This document shows positions 1-13,527 of a DNA stretch of 64,000 nt, piece after piece. This stretch comes from Croceibacterium mercuriale (GTDB lineage: Bacteria > Pseudomonadota > Alphaproteobacteria > Sphingomonadales > Sphingomonadaceae), in the NCBI RefSeq assembly GCF_000802385.1, contig NZ_JTDN01000001.1, positions 1,185,501-1,249,500 of the forward strand, given 5' to 3'. The first letter of the stretch is position 1; each line of letters starts with the position of its first letter. The translations under genes were made by a program, and so were the position numbers. The notes beneath the pieces are model-generated. The model was not told the DNA's origin. It saw only the letters and a program-made list of their open reading frames with translations, and ran no database searches.

Positions 1-317
1 CCGACGATCTGATAGCGTTGCGGCTTGTCGTTATCGTCCAGCACGGTGACGGTCGCGCCGAAGATGATCCGGTTACCCGACAGGGTCGCCGGATCGATGA
101 TCTGCGCCCGGCTGACGCGGTCCTCCAGATCGGCGATCTGCGCCTCTACCTGGCCCTGCCGTTCCTTGGCGGCATGATATTCGGCATTTTCGGACAGGTC
201 GCCATGCGCTCGCGCCTCCTCGATCGCATCGACGATCAGCGGGCGTTCCTTCCGGAGGGCCTTGAGGTCGGCGGTGAGCTTTTCGTAGCCCTCTGCCAGC
301 ATCGGCACTCTTTCCAT
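1..317 (-). CDS. greA: Transcription elongation factor GreA (3' end outside window)
   Basis: This is the N-terminal 105 residues of GreA, the factor that binds in the RNA polymerase secondary channel and stimulates cleavage of backtracked transcripts. The start [14 protein letters not shown] and the coiled-coil stretch ending in [17 protein letters not shown] are typical of the family, and the acidic tip residues are present. The gene runs off the left edge, so the C-terminal FKBP-like domain is not visible. It lies 105 bp downstream of carB on the same strand. The ATG at 317 matches the usual family start. Confidence 0.93.
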   Translation of the reverse strand, partial: MERVPMLAEGYEKLTADLKALRKERPLIVDAIEEARAHGDLSENAEYHAAKERQGQVEAQIADLEDRVSRAQIIDPATLSGNRIIFGATVTVLDDNDKPQRYQIV

Positions 318-400
318 AGACGTTCCCTGTCTTTCTGTCTCTTGGCTGCCCGCTGGGTCAGCGATCCGCTCCCGCCCGGTCGGGCGAATTGACGGCGTTA

Positions 401-416
401 TGTTTTCCGGAAAACA
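401..416. promoter_or_regulatory. 16-bp perfect palindrome between carB and greA
   Basis: The sequence TGTTTTCCGGAAAACA reads identically on both strands. It lies just after the carB stop and about 85 nt upstream of the greA ATG. It could be an operator for greA or a short processing hairpin. No regulator is identified and there is no run of T outside the stem, so it is not a classic terminator. Confidence 0.4.
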
Positions 417-422
417 CGTGGT

Positions 423-3773
<3,351 letters not shown>

Positions 3774-3845
3774 CTTACGCCTTCTGGATCGCTGTAATCA
3801 GAGAGAATGGCACTTGGCCAAAACAGTGTCTGGGGCGAACCGCCT

Positions 3846-5006
3846 TCACCCCAGCATCCCCACAAACCGCTCGAACAGGTAAAAACTGTCCTGCGGCCCC
3901 GGGCTAGCTTCCGGATGGTACTGCACCCCGAACGCCTTCTTGCCACGGAGGCTGATCCCGCAATTGGAACCGTCGAACAGGGAGACATGCGTCTCCTCCA
4001 CGCCGTCCGGCAGGGTGGCAGCGTCTACCGCGAAACCGTGGTTCATGGAGGTGATCTCCACCACGCCATCCTCCAGCCGCTTGACCGGGTGGTTGGCGCC
4101 GCGATGGCCCTGGTGCATCTTCACCGTCTGCGCACCTGCAGCCAGGCCCAGCAGCTGGTGCCCCAGGCAGATGCCGAAGATCGGCATGTCCAGTTCCAGC
4201 AATTCGCGGATCACCGGCACGGCATAGCCGCCGGTCGCCGCCGGATCGCCCGGGCCGTTGCTCAGGAACACGCCATCGGGCCGCATCGCCATGATCTCGC
4301 GCACCGGCGTTTCCGCCGGAACCACCGTCACCCGCGCGCCGGCGCGGGCCAGGTTGCGGAAGATGTTGTCCTTGCTGCCATAGTCGATCGCCACGACATG
4401 CGGGCCATCGGCGGGCGAGGCGCCGAAGCCCTTGCCCAGCTCCCACGGGCCGCCTTCCCAGCCATGGTGCTTCTCGCGGCTGACGCGCTTGGCCAGGTCC
4501 ATGCCCTTCAGCCCCGGCCATTCCTGCGCCAGTTGCAGCAGCGCGGGGATGTCGAACTCGCCATGCGGCGAATGGGCCATCACCGCATTGGGCGCGCCGT
4601 TGGTGCGGATGCGGCGGGTCAGGGCGCGGGTGTCGATGCCGGACAGGCCGATCTTCAGGTGCCCGGCCATCCACTCGTCGAACTCGCGGGTGGAGCGAAA
4701 GCTGGAGTGGCGCGTCACTTCCTCGCGCACGATGCAGCCCACGGCGCTCTCGACGCCGGATTCGAGATCCTCGTCATTGGTGCCGACATTGCCGATGTGC
4801 GGGAAGGTGAAGGTGATGATCTGCGCGGCGTAGGAGGGATCGGTCATCACCTCCTGATACCCGGTCATGGCCGTGTTGAAGCAGACCTCCCCCACGGCAT
4901 GGCCCACATGGCCGAACCCCTTGCCCCACACCACCGTGCCGTCTGCCAGCACCAATACCCCCGTTGCGCCTTTTGGCGGCACAGTCGAGGATGCGGAAAA
5001 AGCCAT
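3846..5006 (-). CDS. carA: Carbamoyl-phosphate synthase small (glutaminase) subunit
   Basis: CarA (386 aa) hydrolyses glutamine and channels ammonia to CarB. The N-terminal half is the CPSase small-chain domain. The C-terminal half is a class I glutamine amidotransferase with the nucleophile Cys280 in FGICLGHQLLG and the partners His364 and Glu366 in QYHPEASPG. It is the first gene of a carA-carB unit and is divergent from yqeY. A 160-bp gap holds the shared control region. No attenuator-like terminator was seen in the leader. Confidence 0.97.
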   Translation of the reverse strand: MAFSASSTVPPKGATGVLVLADGTVVWGKGFGHVGHAVGEVCFNTAMTGYQEVMTDPSYAAQIITFTFPHIGNVGTNDEDLESGVESAVGCIVREEVTRHSSFRSTREFDEWMAGHLKIGLSGIDTRALTRRIRTNGAPNAVMAHSPHGEFDIPALLQLAQEWPGLKGMDLAKRVSREKHHGWEGGPWELGKGFGASPADGPHVVAIDYGSKDNIFRNLARAGARVTVVPAETPVREIMAMRPDGVFLSNGPGDPAATGGYAVPVIRELLELDMPIFGICLGHQLLGLAAGAQTVKMHQGHRGANHPVKRLEDGVVEITSMNHGFAVDAATLPDGVEETHVSLFDGSNCGISLRGKKAFGVQYHPEASPGPQDSFYLFERFVGMLG

Positions 5007-5076
5007 TCGGGGGCTCCCGTTTCGTTAAGATTGCCAGCGATGTTGCTAAGGGGCGGCGGCTAGACCTGCCCTCCGC

Positions 5077-5107
5077 ATCCGTCAAGGCCGACCCCCATTT
5101 GACGGAT
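5077..5107. promoter_or_regulatory. Inverted repeat with back-to-back TTGACG boxes between carA and yqeY
   Basis: A perfect 9-bp inverted repeat (ATCCGTCAA, 13-nt spacer, TTGACGGAT) places a TTGACG hexamer facing outward on each strand, one toward carA and one toward yqeY. These resemble paired -35 boxes of divergent promoters, but the matching -10 hexamers are weak. It could equally be an operator that couples the two transcripts. Confidence 0.4.
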
Positions 5108-5165
5108 CGATCCCGATGGCGGATGGGGCACGGCAACAGGCAATCATACCGGAAAAGAGGCTGTC

Positions 5166-5621
5166 ATGCTGAGGGACCAGATCAAGCAGGAAACCATCAC
5201 GGCGATGAAGGCGGGCGACAAGCCGCGCACGGCCGCGCTGCGCCTGATCGGCGCCAAGCTGAAGGATCGCGACATCGAGCTGCGCACGTCCACGCAGCCG
5301 GCGCCCGATGACGACGCGCTGGTGATCGACGTGCTGCAGAAGATGGCCAAGCAGCGCCGCGAATCGATCACCATGTTCCAGCAGGGCGGCCGCGACGAGC
5401 TGGCCGCGAACGAGCAGGCCGAACTGGTCGTGATCGAGGATTTCCTGCCCCGCCAGCTGGACGAGACCGAAACCCGCGCCGCGATCGAGGCCATCAAGGG
5501 CGAACTGGGTGCGACCGGCCTGAAGGACATGGGCAAGGTTATGGCGGAGCTGAAGGCGCGCCACGGCACCGTGCTCGATCTCGGCCGCGCGAGTGGCTGG
5601 GTGAAGGACTCGCTCGCCTGA
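5166..5621 (+). CDS. GatB/YqeY domain protein
   Basis: This 151-aa protein starts MLRDQIKQETITAMKAGDK and belongs to the YqeY family, related to the C-terminal tRNA-binding tail of the GatB amidotransferase subunit. Free-standing YqeY proteins are proposed to have tRNA-linked amidase or helper roles, but the function is not settled. A Shine-Dalgarno-like AAGAGG lies just before the ATG. The conserved stretch EDFLPRQLDETE and the helical C-terminus around LKDMGKVMAELK are intact. It precedes dnaG by 29 bp, the common alphaproteobacterial order yqeY-dnaG-rpoD. Confidence 0.92.
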   Translation: MLRDQIKQETITAMKAGDKPRTAALRLIGAKLKDRDIELRTSTQPAPDDDALVIDVLQKMAKQRRESITMFQQGGRDELAANEQAELVVIEDFLPRQLDETETRAAIEAIKGELGATGLKDMGKVMAELKARHGTVLDLGRASGWVKDSLA

Positions 5622-5650
5622 ACCGGCACTTGGGGGCATAGATCGCAGCC

Positions 5651-7594
5651 ATGGCCCTGACCCCGCAATGGCTGGACGAGTTGCGCGCCCGCGTCACCCT
5701 GTCGACGGTGATCGGGCGCACGACCAAGCTCACCCGCGCCGGCCGCGAGTGGAAGGCATGCTGCCCGTTCCATAACGAGAAGAGCCCGTCCTTCACCGTC
5801 AGTGACGAGAAGGGATTTTATCATTGCTTCGGCTGCGGTGCGCATGGCGATGCGATCCGCTGGATGACAGACCAGCGCGGCCTGTCCTTCATCGATGCGG
5901 TCCAGGAACTGGCGGCGGAGGCCGGGCTGGAGGTGCCCCGCCCCGATCCCCGCGCCGCACAAGCTGCGGAACAGCGCAGCGGGTTGCACGAGGTGATGCA
6001 GGCCGCGCAGGACTGGTTCGTCGCCAACCTGCAAGGCGCCGGCGGGGCCAGGGCGCGCGACTATCTGAAGATGCGCGGGATCGACGCCCATACGATCGAA
6101 CGGTTCGGCTTCGGCTTCGCCCCGCCCGACCGCAATGCGATGAAGGCCGCGCTCGGCCAGTTCGACGAGGCGCTGCTGGTGGAGGCGGGCCTGCGGATCG
6201 AGGCCGAGCAGCGCGAGAACTATGACCGCTTCCGCGACCGGCTGATGCTGCCCATCCAGGATGCACGCGGGCGCGTCATCGCGTTCGGTGGACGTATTCT
6301 GGATGCAGAAAAGAAGGACGCGCCCAAGTACCTGAACTCGCCGGACACCCCGTTGTTCGACAAGGGGCGCACCCTCTACAACCTGCATCGGGCCAGCGCC
6401 GCTTCCCGCCAGAGTGGGTCCGTTCACGTATGTGAAGGGTACATGGATGTGATCGCCCTCGCGGCGGCGGGGATCGAGGATGCCGTCGCCCCGATGGGCA
6501 CTGCAGTGACGGAGCAGCAGATCGAGCTGTTGTGGCGGCTGGCGGACAAGCCGGTGCTGTGCTTCGACGGCGATGCCGCCGGGCAACGTGCCGCGATCCG
6601 GGCTGCGACGCGCGCCTTGCCGCTGCTGCGCCCCGGCCATTCGCTGCAGTTCGCCACCCTGCCCGCCGGGATGGACCCGGACGACCTGCTGCGCCGCGAA
6701 GGACGTGCCGGTCTGGACAAGGTACTGGCGGCGGCGTCCAGCCTGCTGGAGGTGGTGTGGAGCCACGAACAGGCGGCGCTGCCGCTGACCGGGCCGGAGG
6801 ACAAGGCGGGCCTCAAGGCGCGGCTGATGGCGCATGTGGAAGCGATCACGCAGCAGGACATCGCCGCGCTGTACCGCCGCGAATGGCTGGACCGCTTCTC
6901 CGCGCTCGCCTTCCCCAAACGGGAGAAGGCCGAATGGCAGCCGCGGCCGCCGCAGGCGCGGGGCGGCAAGCGCCAGCCCTTCGGCAAGCCTGCCATCCTG
7001 CCGCTGCTGCCGGGCACGGCGGCGCGGCTCAACCGGGATGGCGCCGCCCGGCAGGATCCGCTGGCTGCCGCCGTGATCGCCGGACTGGCCCGCCACCCGG
7101 ATCAGGTCGGCCGGCACATGGAGGCGCTGCTCCGCCTGGCAGGCGCAGACCCGGTGCTGGCCCCGCTGGTCGACGGACTGCTGCACATGGGGGAGACGGG
7201 CCCCGGCGGCGCAGCGATGCCCGCCCTGCTTGACGCAGGCGGCGCAGGCCCCATATCCGGCACTGGCAAGATCCTGCCGCCGCCGGGCAACGCTTCGTTT
7301 TCCTTCCTTCAGGAAGGTACAGACCCAGTCAGCGCGCGTGAGGATCTGGCCGAGGCGGTGGCATTGCTGGCTGAAAGGCCTGCTCTCGAAGCCGCCATTG
7401 CCGCGGTCACGGCCCGCTTCGATATCGATCCGGAAGGCGCGTTTGCCGAGCAGCAACGCTTGCGCAAACGAAAGCTGGCATTCGATGTACGACTCGGGCA
7501 GATGGCCAAAAAACGGGCTGTTGAAGCGGCCGACGATCAGGTGGATACCGGGGCCGGCCAACGGTCGTCGCCCGGCGCACAGGAAACAGGTTAG
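5651..7594 (+). CDS. dnaG: DNA primase
   Basis: DnaG (647 aa) lays RNA primers for DNA replication. The N-terminal CHC2 zinc site is visible at Cys38, His41, Cys59 and Cys62. The TOPRIM catalytic core follows, with the acidic motifs [10 protein letters not shown] and [10 protein letters not shown]. The C-terminal region, which would contact the DnaB helicase, is more divergent and rich in Pro, Gly and Ala around residues 410-560. It ends 8 bp before rpoD, so the two are almost certainly co-transcribed, as in the classical macromolecular synthesis operon. Confidence 0.97.
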   Translation: MALTPQWLDELRARVTLSTVIGRTTKLTRAGREWKACCPFHNEKSPSFTVSDEKGFYHCFGCGAHGDAIRWMTDQRGLSFIDAVQELAAEAGLEVPRPDPRAAQAAEQRSGLHEVMQAAQDWFVANLQGAGGARARDYLKMRGIDAHTIERFGFGFAPPDRNAMKAALGQFDEALLVEAGLRIEAEQRENYDRFRDRLMLPIQDARGRVIAFGGRILDAEKKDAPKYLNSPDTPLFDKGRTLYNLHRASAASRQSGSVHVCEGYMDVIALAAAGIEDAVAPMGTAVTEQQIELLWRLADKPVLCFDGDAAGQRAAIRAATRALPLLRPGHSLQFATLPAGMDPDDLLRREGRAGLDKVLAAASSLLEVVWSHEQAALPLTGPEDKAGLKARLMAHVEAITQQDIAALYRREWLDRFSALAFPKREKAEWQPRPPQARGGKRQPFGKPAILPLLPGTAARLNRDGAARQDPLAAAVIAGLARHPDQVGRHMEALLRLAGADPVLAPLVDGLLHMGETGPGGAAMPALLDAGGAGPISGTGKILPPPGNASFSFLQEGTDPVSAREDLAEAVALLAERPALEAAIAAVTARFDIDPEGAFAEQQRLRKRKLAFDVRLGQMAKKRAVEAADDQVDTGAGQRSSPGAQETG

Positions 7595-7602
7595 AAGAGC
7601 AG

Positions 7603-9645
7603 ATGGCGTCGGAAGACACGACCACCGCCCCGGCGGAAGATGCACCGCTGATCGACCTCAACGAGGCGTCGATTAAAAAGCTGATCGCGAAGGCCAAGCG
7701 CCGTGGCTACATCACCGTGGACGAGCTGAACGAGGCCCTGCCCGAGGACCAGATGTCCACCGACCAGATCGAGGACGTGATGTCCGCGATCAGCGAGATG
7801 GGCGTCAACATCGTCGAGAATGACGAGGACGCAGCCGAGGAAGACGAGGAAGGCGAGCGCCGCGCGTCCGAGGATACCCCGGCCTCCGAAGACGAGGATG
7901 ACGGCACGGAGCCCGACGAGGCCGCCAGCGCCAACGTTCCCGAGAAGAAGCGCAAGGAGACCACTGAACGCACCGATGATCCGGTGCGGATGTACCTGCG
8001 CGAGATGGGCGCGGTCGAACTGCTCAGTCGCGAGGGCGAGATCGCCATCGCCAAGCGGATCGAAGCCGGCCGCGACATGATGATCATGGGCCTGTGCGAG
8101 AGCCCGATCACCTTCCACGCCATCATCCAATGGTCCGAAGCACTGAACAATGGCGAGATGCAGCTGCGCGAGATCCTGGATCTCGACGCAATGCTGTCCA
8201 AGGAGCCGCCCGTCGAGAAGATGGAGGCGGACGAGGACGACGACGGCGAGATCAGCGAAGAGACCGCTGGCCCCTCTTTCAAGGAAGAGGAAGAGCCTGA
8301 GGAAGAGGCGAGCGCCGACGAGGACGAGGATGGCGAAGGGACCAGCCGCCGTCGCGAGGAAGAGGAAGAGGAGGACAACACCCTCTCCCTCGCCCAGATG
8401 GAAGCTGCGCTGAAGCCCGATGCGCTGGAACGCTTCGCGCGCATCACCGACCTGTTCAACGCGTTCGAGAAGCTGCAGGCCGAGCGCGTGGACGTGCTGG
8501 GCGCCGGCAACGACTATCCCGCCGCCAAGGAACGCCGGTACGAGGAGCTGCGCGAGCAGCTGACGGCCGAGGTCGAATCGGTCCAGTTCCATGCGACCAA
8601 GATCGAGTATCTGGTCGACAACCTGTATGCCTTCAACCGCCGGCTGACGATGCTGGGCGGGCAGATGCTGCGTCTGGCCGAACGGCACAAGGTCAAGCGG
8701 GTCGACTTCCTGAACGCCTATCTCGGCAACGAGCTGGACGACGCCTGGCTGGGTTCCATGGTGAAGAAGGACAAGAAGTGGACCGCCTTCGCCACGACCG
8801 AAGCCGAGCCGGTGGAGCGTATCCGCGCCGAGATATCCGACATCGCCGCGCAGACGGGCATGAGCCTGGGCGAGTTCCGCCGCATCGTGAACATGGTGCA
8901 GAAGGGCGAGCGTGAGGCGCGCATCGCCAAGAAGGAGATGGTCGAGGCGAACCTGCGCCTCGTGATCTCCATCGCCAAGAAGTACACCAATCGCGGCCTG
9001 CAATTCCTGGATCTGATCCAGGAAGGAAACATCGGCCTGATGAAGGCGGTCGACAAGTTCGAGTATCGCCGCGGCTACAAGTTCAGCACCTATGCCACCT
9101 GGTGGATCCGGCAGGCGATCACCCGCTCGATCGCGGACCAGGCGCGGACAATCCGCATCCCGGTCCACATGATCGAGACGATCAACAAGCTGGTCCGCAC
9201 CAGCCGCCAGTTCCTGCACGAGCAAGGCCGCGAGCCGACCCCGGAGGAGATGGCCGAGCGTCTCTCCATGCCGCTGGAGAAGGTGCGCAAGGTGATGAAG
9301 ATCGCCAAGGAGCCGATCTCCCTCGAGACGCCGATCGGCGACGAGGAAGACAGCCATCTGGGCGACTTCATCGAGGACAAGAATGCGATCATCCCGGTGG
9401 ATGCCGCGATCCAGGCCAACCTGAAGGAAACGGTCACCCGCGTGCTGGCCAGCCTGACCCCGCGTGAGGAACGCGTGCTACGCATGCGCTTCGGTATCGG
9501 CATGAACACCGATCACACGCTGGAAGAGGTGGGTCAGCAGTTCTCCGTCACCCGCGAGCGTATCCGCCAGATCGAGGCCAAGGCGCTCAGGAAGCTGAAG
9601 CATCCGAGCCGCAGCCGGAAGATGCGCTCTTTCCTGGACCAGTAG
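7603..9645 (+). CDS. rpoD: RNA polymerase primary sigma factor RpoD (sigma-70)
   Basis: RpoD (680 aa) directs RNA polymerase to housekeeping promoters. Region 1.1 is at the N-terminus and region 1.2 at [12 protein letters not shown]. Regions 2.3-2.4 include the stretch [20 protein letters not shown]. Region 4.2 carries the helix-turn-helix [20 protein letters not shown]. The non-conserved region between 1.2 and 2.1 contains a very acidic segment at residues 207-258, dominated by Glu and Asp, and a second acidic block sits at about 72-107. The gene follows dnaG directly. Confidence 0.98.
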   Translation: MASEDTTTAPAEDAPLIDLNEASIKKLIAKAKRRGYITVDELNEALPEDQMSTDQIEDVMSAISEMGVNIVENDEDAAEEDEEGERRASEDTPASEDEDDGTEPDEAASANVPEKKRKETTERTDDPVRMYLREMGAVELLSREGEIAIAKRIEAGRDMMIMGLCESPITFHAIIQWSEALNNGEMQLREILDLDAMLSKEPPVEKMEADEDDDGEISEETAGPSFKEEEEPEEEASADEDEDGEGTSRRREEEEEEDNTLSLAQMEAALKPDALERFARITDLFNAFEKLQAERVDVLGAGNDYPAAKERRYEELREQLTAEVESVQFHATKIEYLVDNLYAFNRRLTMLGGQMLRLAERHKVKRVDFLNAYLGNELDDAWLGSMVKKDKKWTAFATTEAEPVERIRAEISDIAAQTGMSLGEFRRIVNMVQKGEREARIAKKEMVEANLRLVISIAKKYTNRGLQFLDLIQEGNIGLMKAVDKFEYRRGYKFSTYATWWIRQAITRSIADQARTIRIPVHMIETINKLVRTSRQFLHEQGREPTPEEMAERLSMPLEKVRKVMKIAKEPISLETPIGDEEDSHLGDFIEDKNAIIPVDAAIQANLKETVTRVLASLTPREERVLRMRFGIGMNTDHTLEEVGQQFSVTRERIRQIEAKALRKLKHPSRSRKMRSFLDQ

Positions 9646-9691
9646 GCAACCGGAACCGGTGCGAGTTGGCGAACGGATTGCCTGAACTGTG

Positions 9692-11161
9692 ATGACGCTC
9701 GACTTCGAGGCGCTATTCGCCCGCTCGCCCAATCCGTACGTAGTGATCGATCCGGAGCTCACGATCGTGTGGGCGAACGATGCCTATCTGCGGGTCACCA
9801 TGCGCGACCGTGACGACATCCTTGGTCGCGGCATGTTCGAAGCGTTCCCGGCCGATCCCGCGTCCGAGAGCTCCCGCCTGCTCGACTCTTCGCTGCAGCG
9901 TGTGCTGGCCACCGGGCAGGCGGACGAGATCGCCATCATCCGCTACGACATCCGCCGGCCGGACGAGACGATGGACACCCGGTACTGGAGCGCGACGCAC
10001 ACGCCCCTGCTGGACGAGGCAGGCGCGCTGCAGTACATCCTGCAGCACACGGTCGACGTGACCGAACTGCACGAACTGCGCCGCGCCCGTGACGAAGCCG
10101 GGCTGATGCGCCGGGCCAGCGCAGTGCAGGACCGCAACCGCGACCTTGCCGCCGAAAGCCGCCGGCTGATCGACTTCTTCGCCCATGCGCCCGGCTTCGT
10201 GGCGCTGCTGGACGGGCCGGACCATCGCTTTACCATGGCCAATCAGGCCTATCGCACACTGGTCGGCCGTGATGATCTGATCGGCAAGTCGGTGAGCGAA
10301 GCGTTACCGGAGGTGATGGAGCAGGGTTTCGGCGCGGTGCTGGACCGCGTGCGCGTGACCGGCGAGCCCTTCTTCGGCCGACGCTTGCCGGTGTACCTGC
10401 AGCGCACCTCCACCGGTTCCGCCGCTGCCCTGGTACTCAACTTCATCTTCCAGCCGGTGTTCGGCGTGGACGACCAGATCAGCGGCATCATCATCCAGGG
10501 CTACGACGTCACGGAGGAAGTCGAGTACGAGGAACGGCAGGCAATGCTGGTCGCCGAGCTGAACCACCGGGTAAAGAACACGCTGGCGGTGGTGCAGGGA
10601 CTCGCCGGTCAGTCGTTCCGCCGGGTGGCGGGCGCCCAGGAGGCGAACGCGATCTTCTCGGCCCGCCTGAAAGCGCTCGGGGCGGCCCATTCGCTGCTGA
10701 CCGATGCGCACTGGGGCGGCACCCAGCTGGCAGAAACGATCCGCAGGTCGGCCGAGGCTACCGCGGGCGAGGCGATCAGCCGGTTCATCCTGGAGGGGCC
10801 GGACATCGCGCTGCAACCGCAGACCGCAGTTTCGCTCGCGATGATCGTACACGAAATGTGCACCAATGCGGTGAAGTATGGCGCCCTTGCCACTGACGAA
10901 GGGCAGATCGCCATAGACTGGTCCATTACCGAAGATGCGGCGCGGCAATTCACCCTTAACTGGCGGGAGAGCGGCGGACCGATCGTGGCACCGGCGCCGG
11001 CCGCCGGCTTTGGCACGCGGCTGATCCGGCGCGGACTGTCGACCGACGGCACCGGGCGGGTGGAGATGGATTTCGCGCCTGACGGTCTCACCTGCAAGAT
11101 TACCGCGAAACTGGGTGAGCCGGAACCGCAAGCCCCCATGAACAGTATCCCGCAACGATGA
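9692..11161 (+). CDS. HWE-family sensor histidine kinase with two PAS domains
   Basis: This 489-aa kinase has no membrane segment and should be cytoplasmic. Two PAS-type sensor domains occupy about residues 5-125 and 158-275. The dimerisation/phosphoacceptor box AELNHRVKNTLAVVQG carries His292. The ATPase domain has His387 and Asn392 in HEMCTNAVKYGAL and a Trp-x-Glu at 424-426, the residues that define the HWE family. GFGTRLI follows as the G box. The start could also be a GTG one codon upstream. It overlaps the next response-regulator gene by 4 bp, so the two should form a pair. The signal sensed is unknown. Confidence 0.88.
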   Translation: MTLDFEALFARSPNPYVVIDPELTIVWANDAYLRVTMRDRDDILGRGMFEAFPADPASESSRLLDSSLQRVLATGQADEIAIIRYDIRRPDETMDTRYWSATHTPLLDEAGALQYILQHTVDVTELHELRRARDEAGLMRRASAVQDRNRDLAAESRRLIDFFAHAPGFVALLDGPDHRFTMANQAYRTLVGRDDLIGKSVSEALPEVMEQGFGAVLDRVRVTGEPFFGRRLPVYLQRTSTGSAAALVLNFIFQPVFGVDDQISGIIIQGYDVTEEVEYEERQAMLVAELNHRVKNTLAVVQGLAGQSFRRVAGAQEANAIFSARLKALGAAHSLLTDAHWGGTQLAETIRRSAEATAGEAISRFILEGPDIALQPQTAVSLAMIVHEMCTNAVKYGALATDEGQIAIDWSITEDAARQFTLNWRESGGPIVAPAPAAGFGTRLIRRGLSTDGTGRVEMDFAPDGLTCKITAKLGEPEPQAPMNSIPQR

Positions 11162-11502
11162 AACTAACGGGCAACAAGGTTCTGCTGGTCGAGGACGAGC
11201 CGATCATCGGCTTCGAGCTGGAAGACATGATGGCCAGCGAGGGCGCCAGCGCCGTACTGGCATGCTCCCTGTCGGAAGGGCTGCAACTTGCCCGCAGGCA
11301 CAGCTTCGACGCCGCGATCCTGGACGTGAACCTCCATGGGCAGGAAAGTTACCCGCTGGCGCGCGAACTACTTCAGGCCCGGGTGCCGGTGATCTTCGCC
11401 ACCGGGTACGGCAACCAGACGCGGCCGGATGATCTGGCGAGCGTGCCGACCGTGACCAAGCCTTACGACATCTGCGCAATCCGGGCGGCGTTTACCTGCT
11501 GA
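11158..11502 (+). CDS. Single-domain response regulator
   Basis: This 114-aa protein is a lone receiver domain with no output domain. The acidic pocket residues are in VEDEP (Glu12-Asp13), the phosphoacceptor is Asp56 in AAILDVNL, a Thr sits in FATGYG, and the conserved Lys101 is in TKPYD. The gene begins inside the end of the HWE kinase gene (ATGA overlap), so that kinase is the obvious phosphodonor. It resembles the small receivers often paired with HWE kinases. It may act as a phosphate sink or relay, which is an inference. Confidence 0.88.
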   Translation: MKLTGNKVLLVEDEPIIGFELEDMMASEGASAVLACSLSEGLQLARRHSFDAAILDVNLHGQESYPLARELLQARVPVIFATGYGNQTRPDDLASVPTVTKPYDICAIRAAFTC

Positions 11503-11745
11503 GCTGACGAGCGGGCGGACGGACCCGATCCCCTGCATGGTCTGACGCCGGTTTCACGGGCGCCGAGGCACGACTTTCCCGACAGGCTCGTCGCCGGTTT
11601 CGCCATGCGAATGGCGCCATGACGGCCAGCCTTGCAACCCGGATCGGCACCATGCCGGCAAGATGCAGGGCAAAAGCCGCCTTTGTCGCCGCTTTTTTGC
11701 GCGACCTGCTGGCAAGCGGGCGAGCGTTCCGCTAAGGGCGCCGGC

Positions 11746-12198
11746 ATGAAGATCGCGCTCGCCTCCGACCACGCCGCTGTCGATCTGAAGGCCGACCTTG
11801 CAGGCTGGCTGCGCGAACAGGGGCATGACGTCACGGATCTCGGCCCGGGTGGTGCCGGATCGGTCGACTATCCCGATTACGGCTACCGCCTCGCCACGGC
11901 ACTGGCGGATGGCGTTGCCGAGCGCGGCATTGCGCTGTGCGGCTCCGGCATCGGCATCGGTATCGCGCTGAACCGCCACCCTGCGGTGCGCTGCGCCCAG
12001 GTGAGCGAGCCACTGTCGGCCCGTCTGGCGCGGATGCACAATGACGCAAACGCCATTGCGCTGGGCGCACGGCTGATCGGGCCGGAGATGGCCCGCGCCT
12101 GCGTCGCCGCCTTTCTCGGCACCACCTTCGAAGCCGGCCGCCACCAGCGCCGGGTCGACATGCTTTCCCATCCACCGATCAGCCAGGAGCCGGCATGA
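11746..12198 (+). CDS. rpiB: Ribose-5-phosphate isomerase B
   Basis: RpiB (150 aa) interconverts ribose-5-phosphate and ribulose-5-phosphate in the pentose phosphate pathway. The start [15 protein letters not shown] is characteristic. The active-site Cys65 lies in [15 protein letters not shown], and the conserved [10 protein letters not shown] block follows. An upstream in-frame ATG at 11632 exists, but the 38-residue extension looks non-coding and the 11746 start has a purine-rich AAGGG ahead of it. The stop overlaps the glyA start by 4 bp. Confidence 0.94.
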   Translation: MKIALASDHAAVDLKADLAGWLREQGHDVTDLGPGGAGSVDYPDYGYRLATALADGVAERGIALCGSGIGIGIALNRHPAVRCAQVSEPLSARLARMHNDANAIALGARLIGPEMARACVAAFLGTTFEAGRHQRRVDMLSHPPISQEPA

Positions 12199-13526
12199 CC
12201 GCGACCACTCCCACCCTCGCCATGGATCGTCCCGTCGGCGGCGATGCGCTGCAGACTTTCTGGGGCGACACGCTGGAAGATGCCGATCCCGCTGTCGCGG
12301 CGATCATCGGCCGTGAACTGGCGCGGCAGCGTGACCGGATCGAGCTGATCGCGAGCGAGAACATCGCCAGCCCCGCCGTGCTGGAGGCAACCGGGTCGGT
12401 CTTCACCAACAAATATGCCGAGGGTTACCCCGGCAAGCGCTATTATGGCGGCTGCGAGCATGCCGACGAGGTCGAGCGGCTGGCGATCGAGCGGGTCACC
12501 CAGCTGTTCGGCTGCCGGTTCGCCAACGTGCAGCCCAATTCGGGCAGCCAGATGAACCAGGCGGTGTTCCTGGCGCTGCTCAGTCCCGGCGATACCTTCA
12601 TGGGCCTCGACCTCGCCAGCGGCGGGCACCTGACGCATGGCAGCCCGGTGAACATGAGCGGCAAGTGGTTCAACGCGGTGCCTTATGGCGTGCGGCGCGA
12701 GGATTGCCTGCTGGACATGGACCAGGTCCGCAGCCTGGCGCGCGAGCACAAGCCCAAGCTGATCATCGCCGGTGGCACGGCCTATCCGCGCCACTGGGAC
12801 TTTGCCGCCTTCCGCGAAATCGCGGATGAGGTCGGCGCATGGCTGCTGGTGGACATGTCGCACTTCTCCGGCCTGGTGGCCGGCGGCGTGCACCCCTCCC
12901 CCTTCCCCCATGCGCATGTGGTCACCACCACGACGCACAAGTCGCTGCGCGGGCCGCGCTCCGGCGTGATACTGACGGATGACGAGGATCTGCTCAAGAA
13001 GCTGAACATGGCGGTGTTTCCCGGCATGCAGGGTGGACCGCTGATGCATGTCATCGCCGGCAAGGCAGTCGCTTTCGGAGAGGCTCTGCGCCCTGAGTTC
13101 CGTACCTATGCCGCCAACATCGTCGCCAATGCCAAGGCGCTGGCCGCGGCGTTGCAGGAGCATGGCCTGCCCTGCGTGTCCGGCGGCACGGACAACCACC
13201 TCGTGCTGGTCGACCTGACGCAGGCCGATGTCACCGGCAAGGCGGCGGAGCGCGCGCTCGACCGGGCATTCCTGACCTGCAACAAGAACGCGGTGCCATT
13301 CGATGCGCGGTCGCCCTTCGTCACCTCCGGCATCCGCCTGGGCACTCCGGCCGCCACCACGCGCGGCTTCGGCACGGAACAGTTCGCCCAGGTTGGCCGT
13401 ATGATTGCCGACGTGGTCGCGGGCCTGTCGCGCAACGGCGACGAAGGTGACGGCCAGGTCGAGGAAGCCGTGCGGCGGCAGGCAACGGAGCTGTGCCACG
13501 CCTTTCCTGTCTATCCCGGGAGATAA
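12195..13526 (+). CDS. glyA: Serine hydroxymethyltransferase
   Basis: GlyA (443 aa) converts serine and tetrahydrofolate to glycine and methylene-THF, the main one-carbon source. The PLP-binding Lys249 lies in [15 protein letters not shown], and the substrate motifs [11 protein letters not shown] and [13 protein letters not shown] are intact. The N-terminus is about 15 residues longer than in E. coli, as in many alphaproteobacteria. It is translationally coupled to rpiB through an ATGA overlap and is followed by a small membrane protein and nrdR. Confidence 0.97.
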   Translation: MTATTPTLAMDRPVGGDALQTFWGDTLEDADPAVAAIIGRELARQRDRIELIASENIASPAVLEATGSVFTNKYAEGYPGKRYYGGCEHADEVERLAIERVTQLFGCRFANVQPNSGSQMNQAVFLALLSPGDTFMGLDLASGGHLTHGSPVNMSGKWFNAVPYGVRREDCLLDMDQVRSLAREHKPKLIIAGGTAYPRHWDFAAFREIADEVGAWLLVDMSHFSGLVAGGVHPSPFPHAHVVTTTTHKSLRGPRSGVILTDDEDLLKKLNMAVFPGMQGGPLMHVIAGKAVAFGEALRPEFRTYAANIVANAKALAAALQEHGLPCVSGGTDNHLVLVDLTQADVTGKAAERALDRAFLTCNKNAVPFDARSPFVTSGIRLGTPAATTRGFGTEQFAQVGRMIADVVAGLSRNGDEGDGQVEEAVRRQATELCHAFPVYPGR

Positions 13527-13527
13527 G

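Noticed and set aside
371-386. CGCCCG/CGGGCG hairpin between carB and greA as a terminator
   Set aside because: Stem of six with a two-base gap and no T-run on the minus strand; carB and greA may be co-transcribed.
5007-5165. Pyrimidine attenuator or PyrR site ahead of carA
   Set aside because: No terminator/antiterminator pair or PyrR-like loop could be found in the leader.
5144-7645. 833-codon minus-strand frame opposite yqeY and dnaG
   Set aside because: No domain is recognisable, and dnaG and yqeY fully explain the region.
7591-9357. 588-codon minus-strand frame opposite rpoD
   Set aside because: It mirrors the rpoD codons (Leu/Val/His-rich shadow) and has no independent start signals.
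9646-9688. Possible EcfG-type promoter (GGAAC) before the HWE kinase
   Set aside because: A GGAAC is present but no GTT follows at 16-17 nt, so the match is incomplete.
11503-11745. Possible short gene or RNA between the response regulator and rpiB
   Set aside because: No frame with a convincing start and no stable terminator; only scattered short repeats of GC-rich words.
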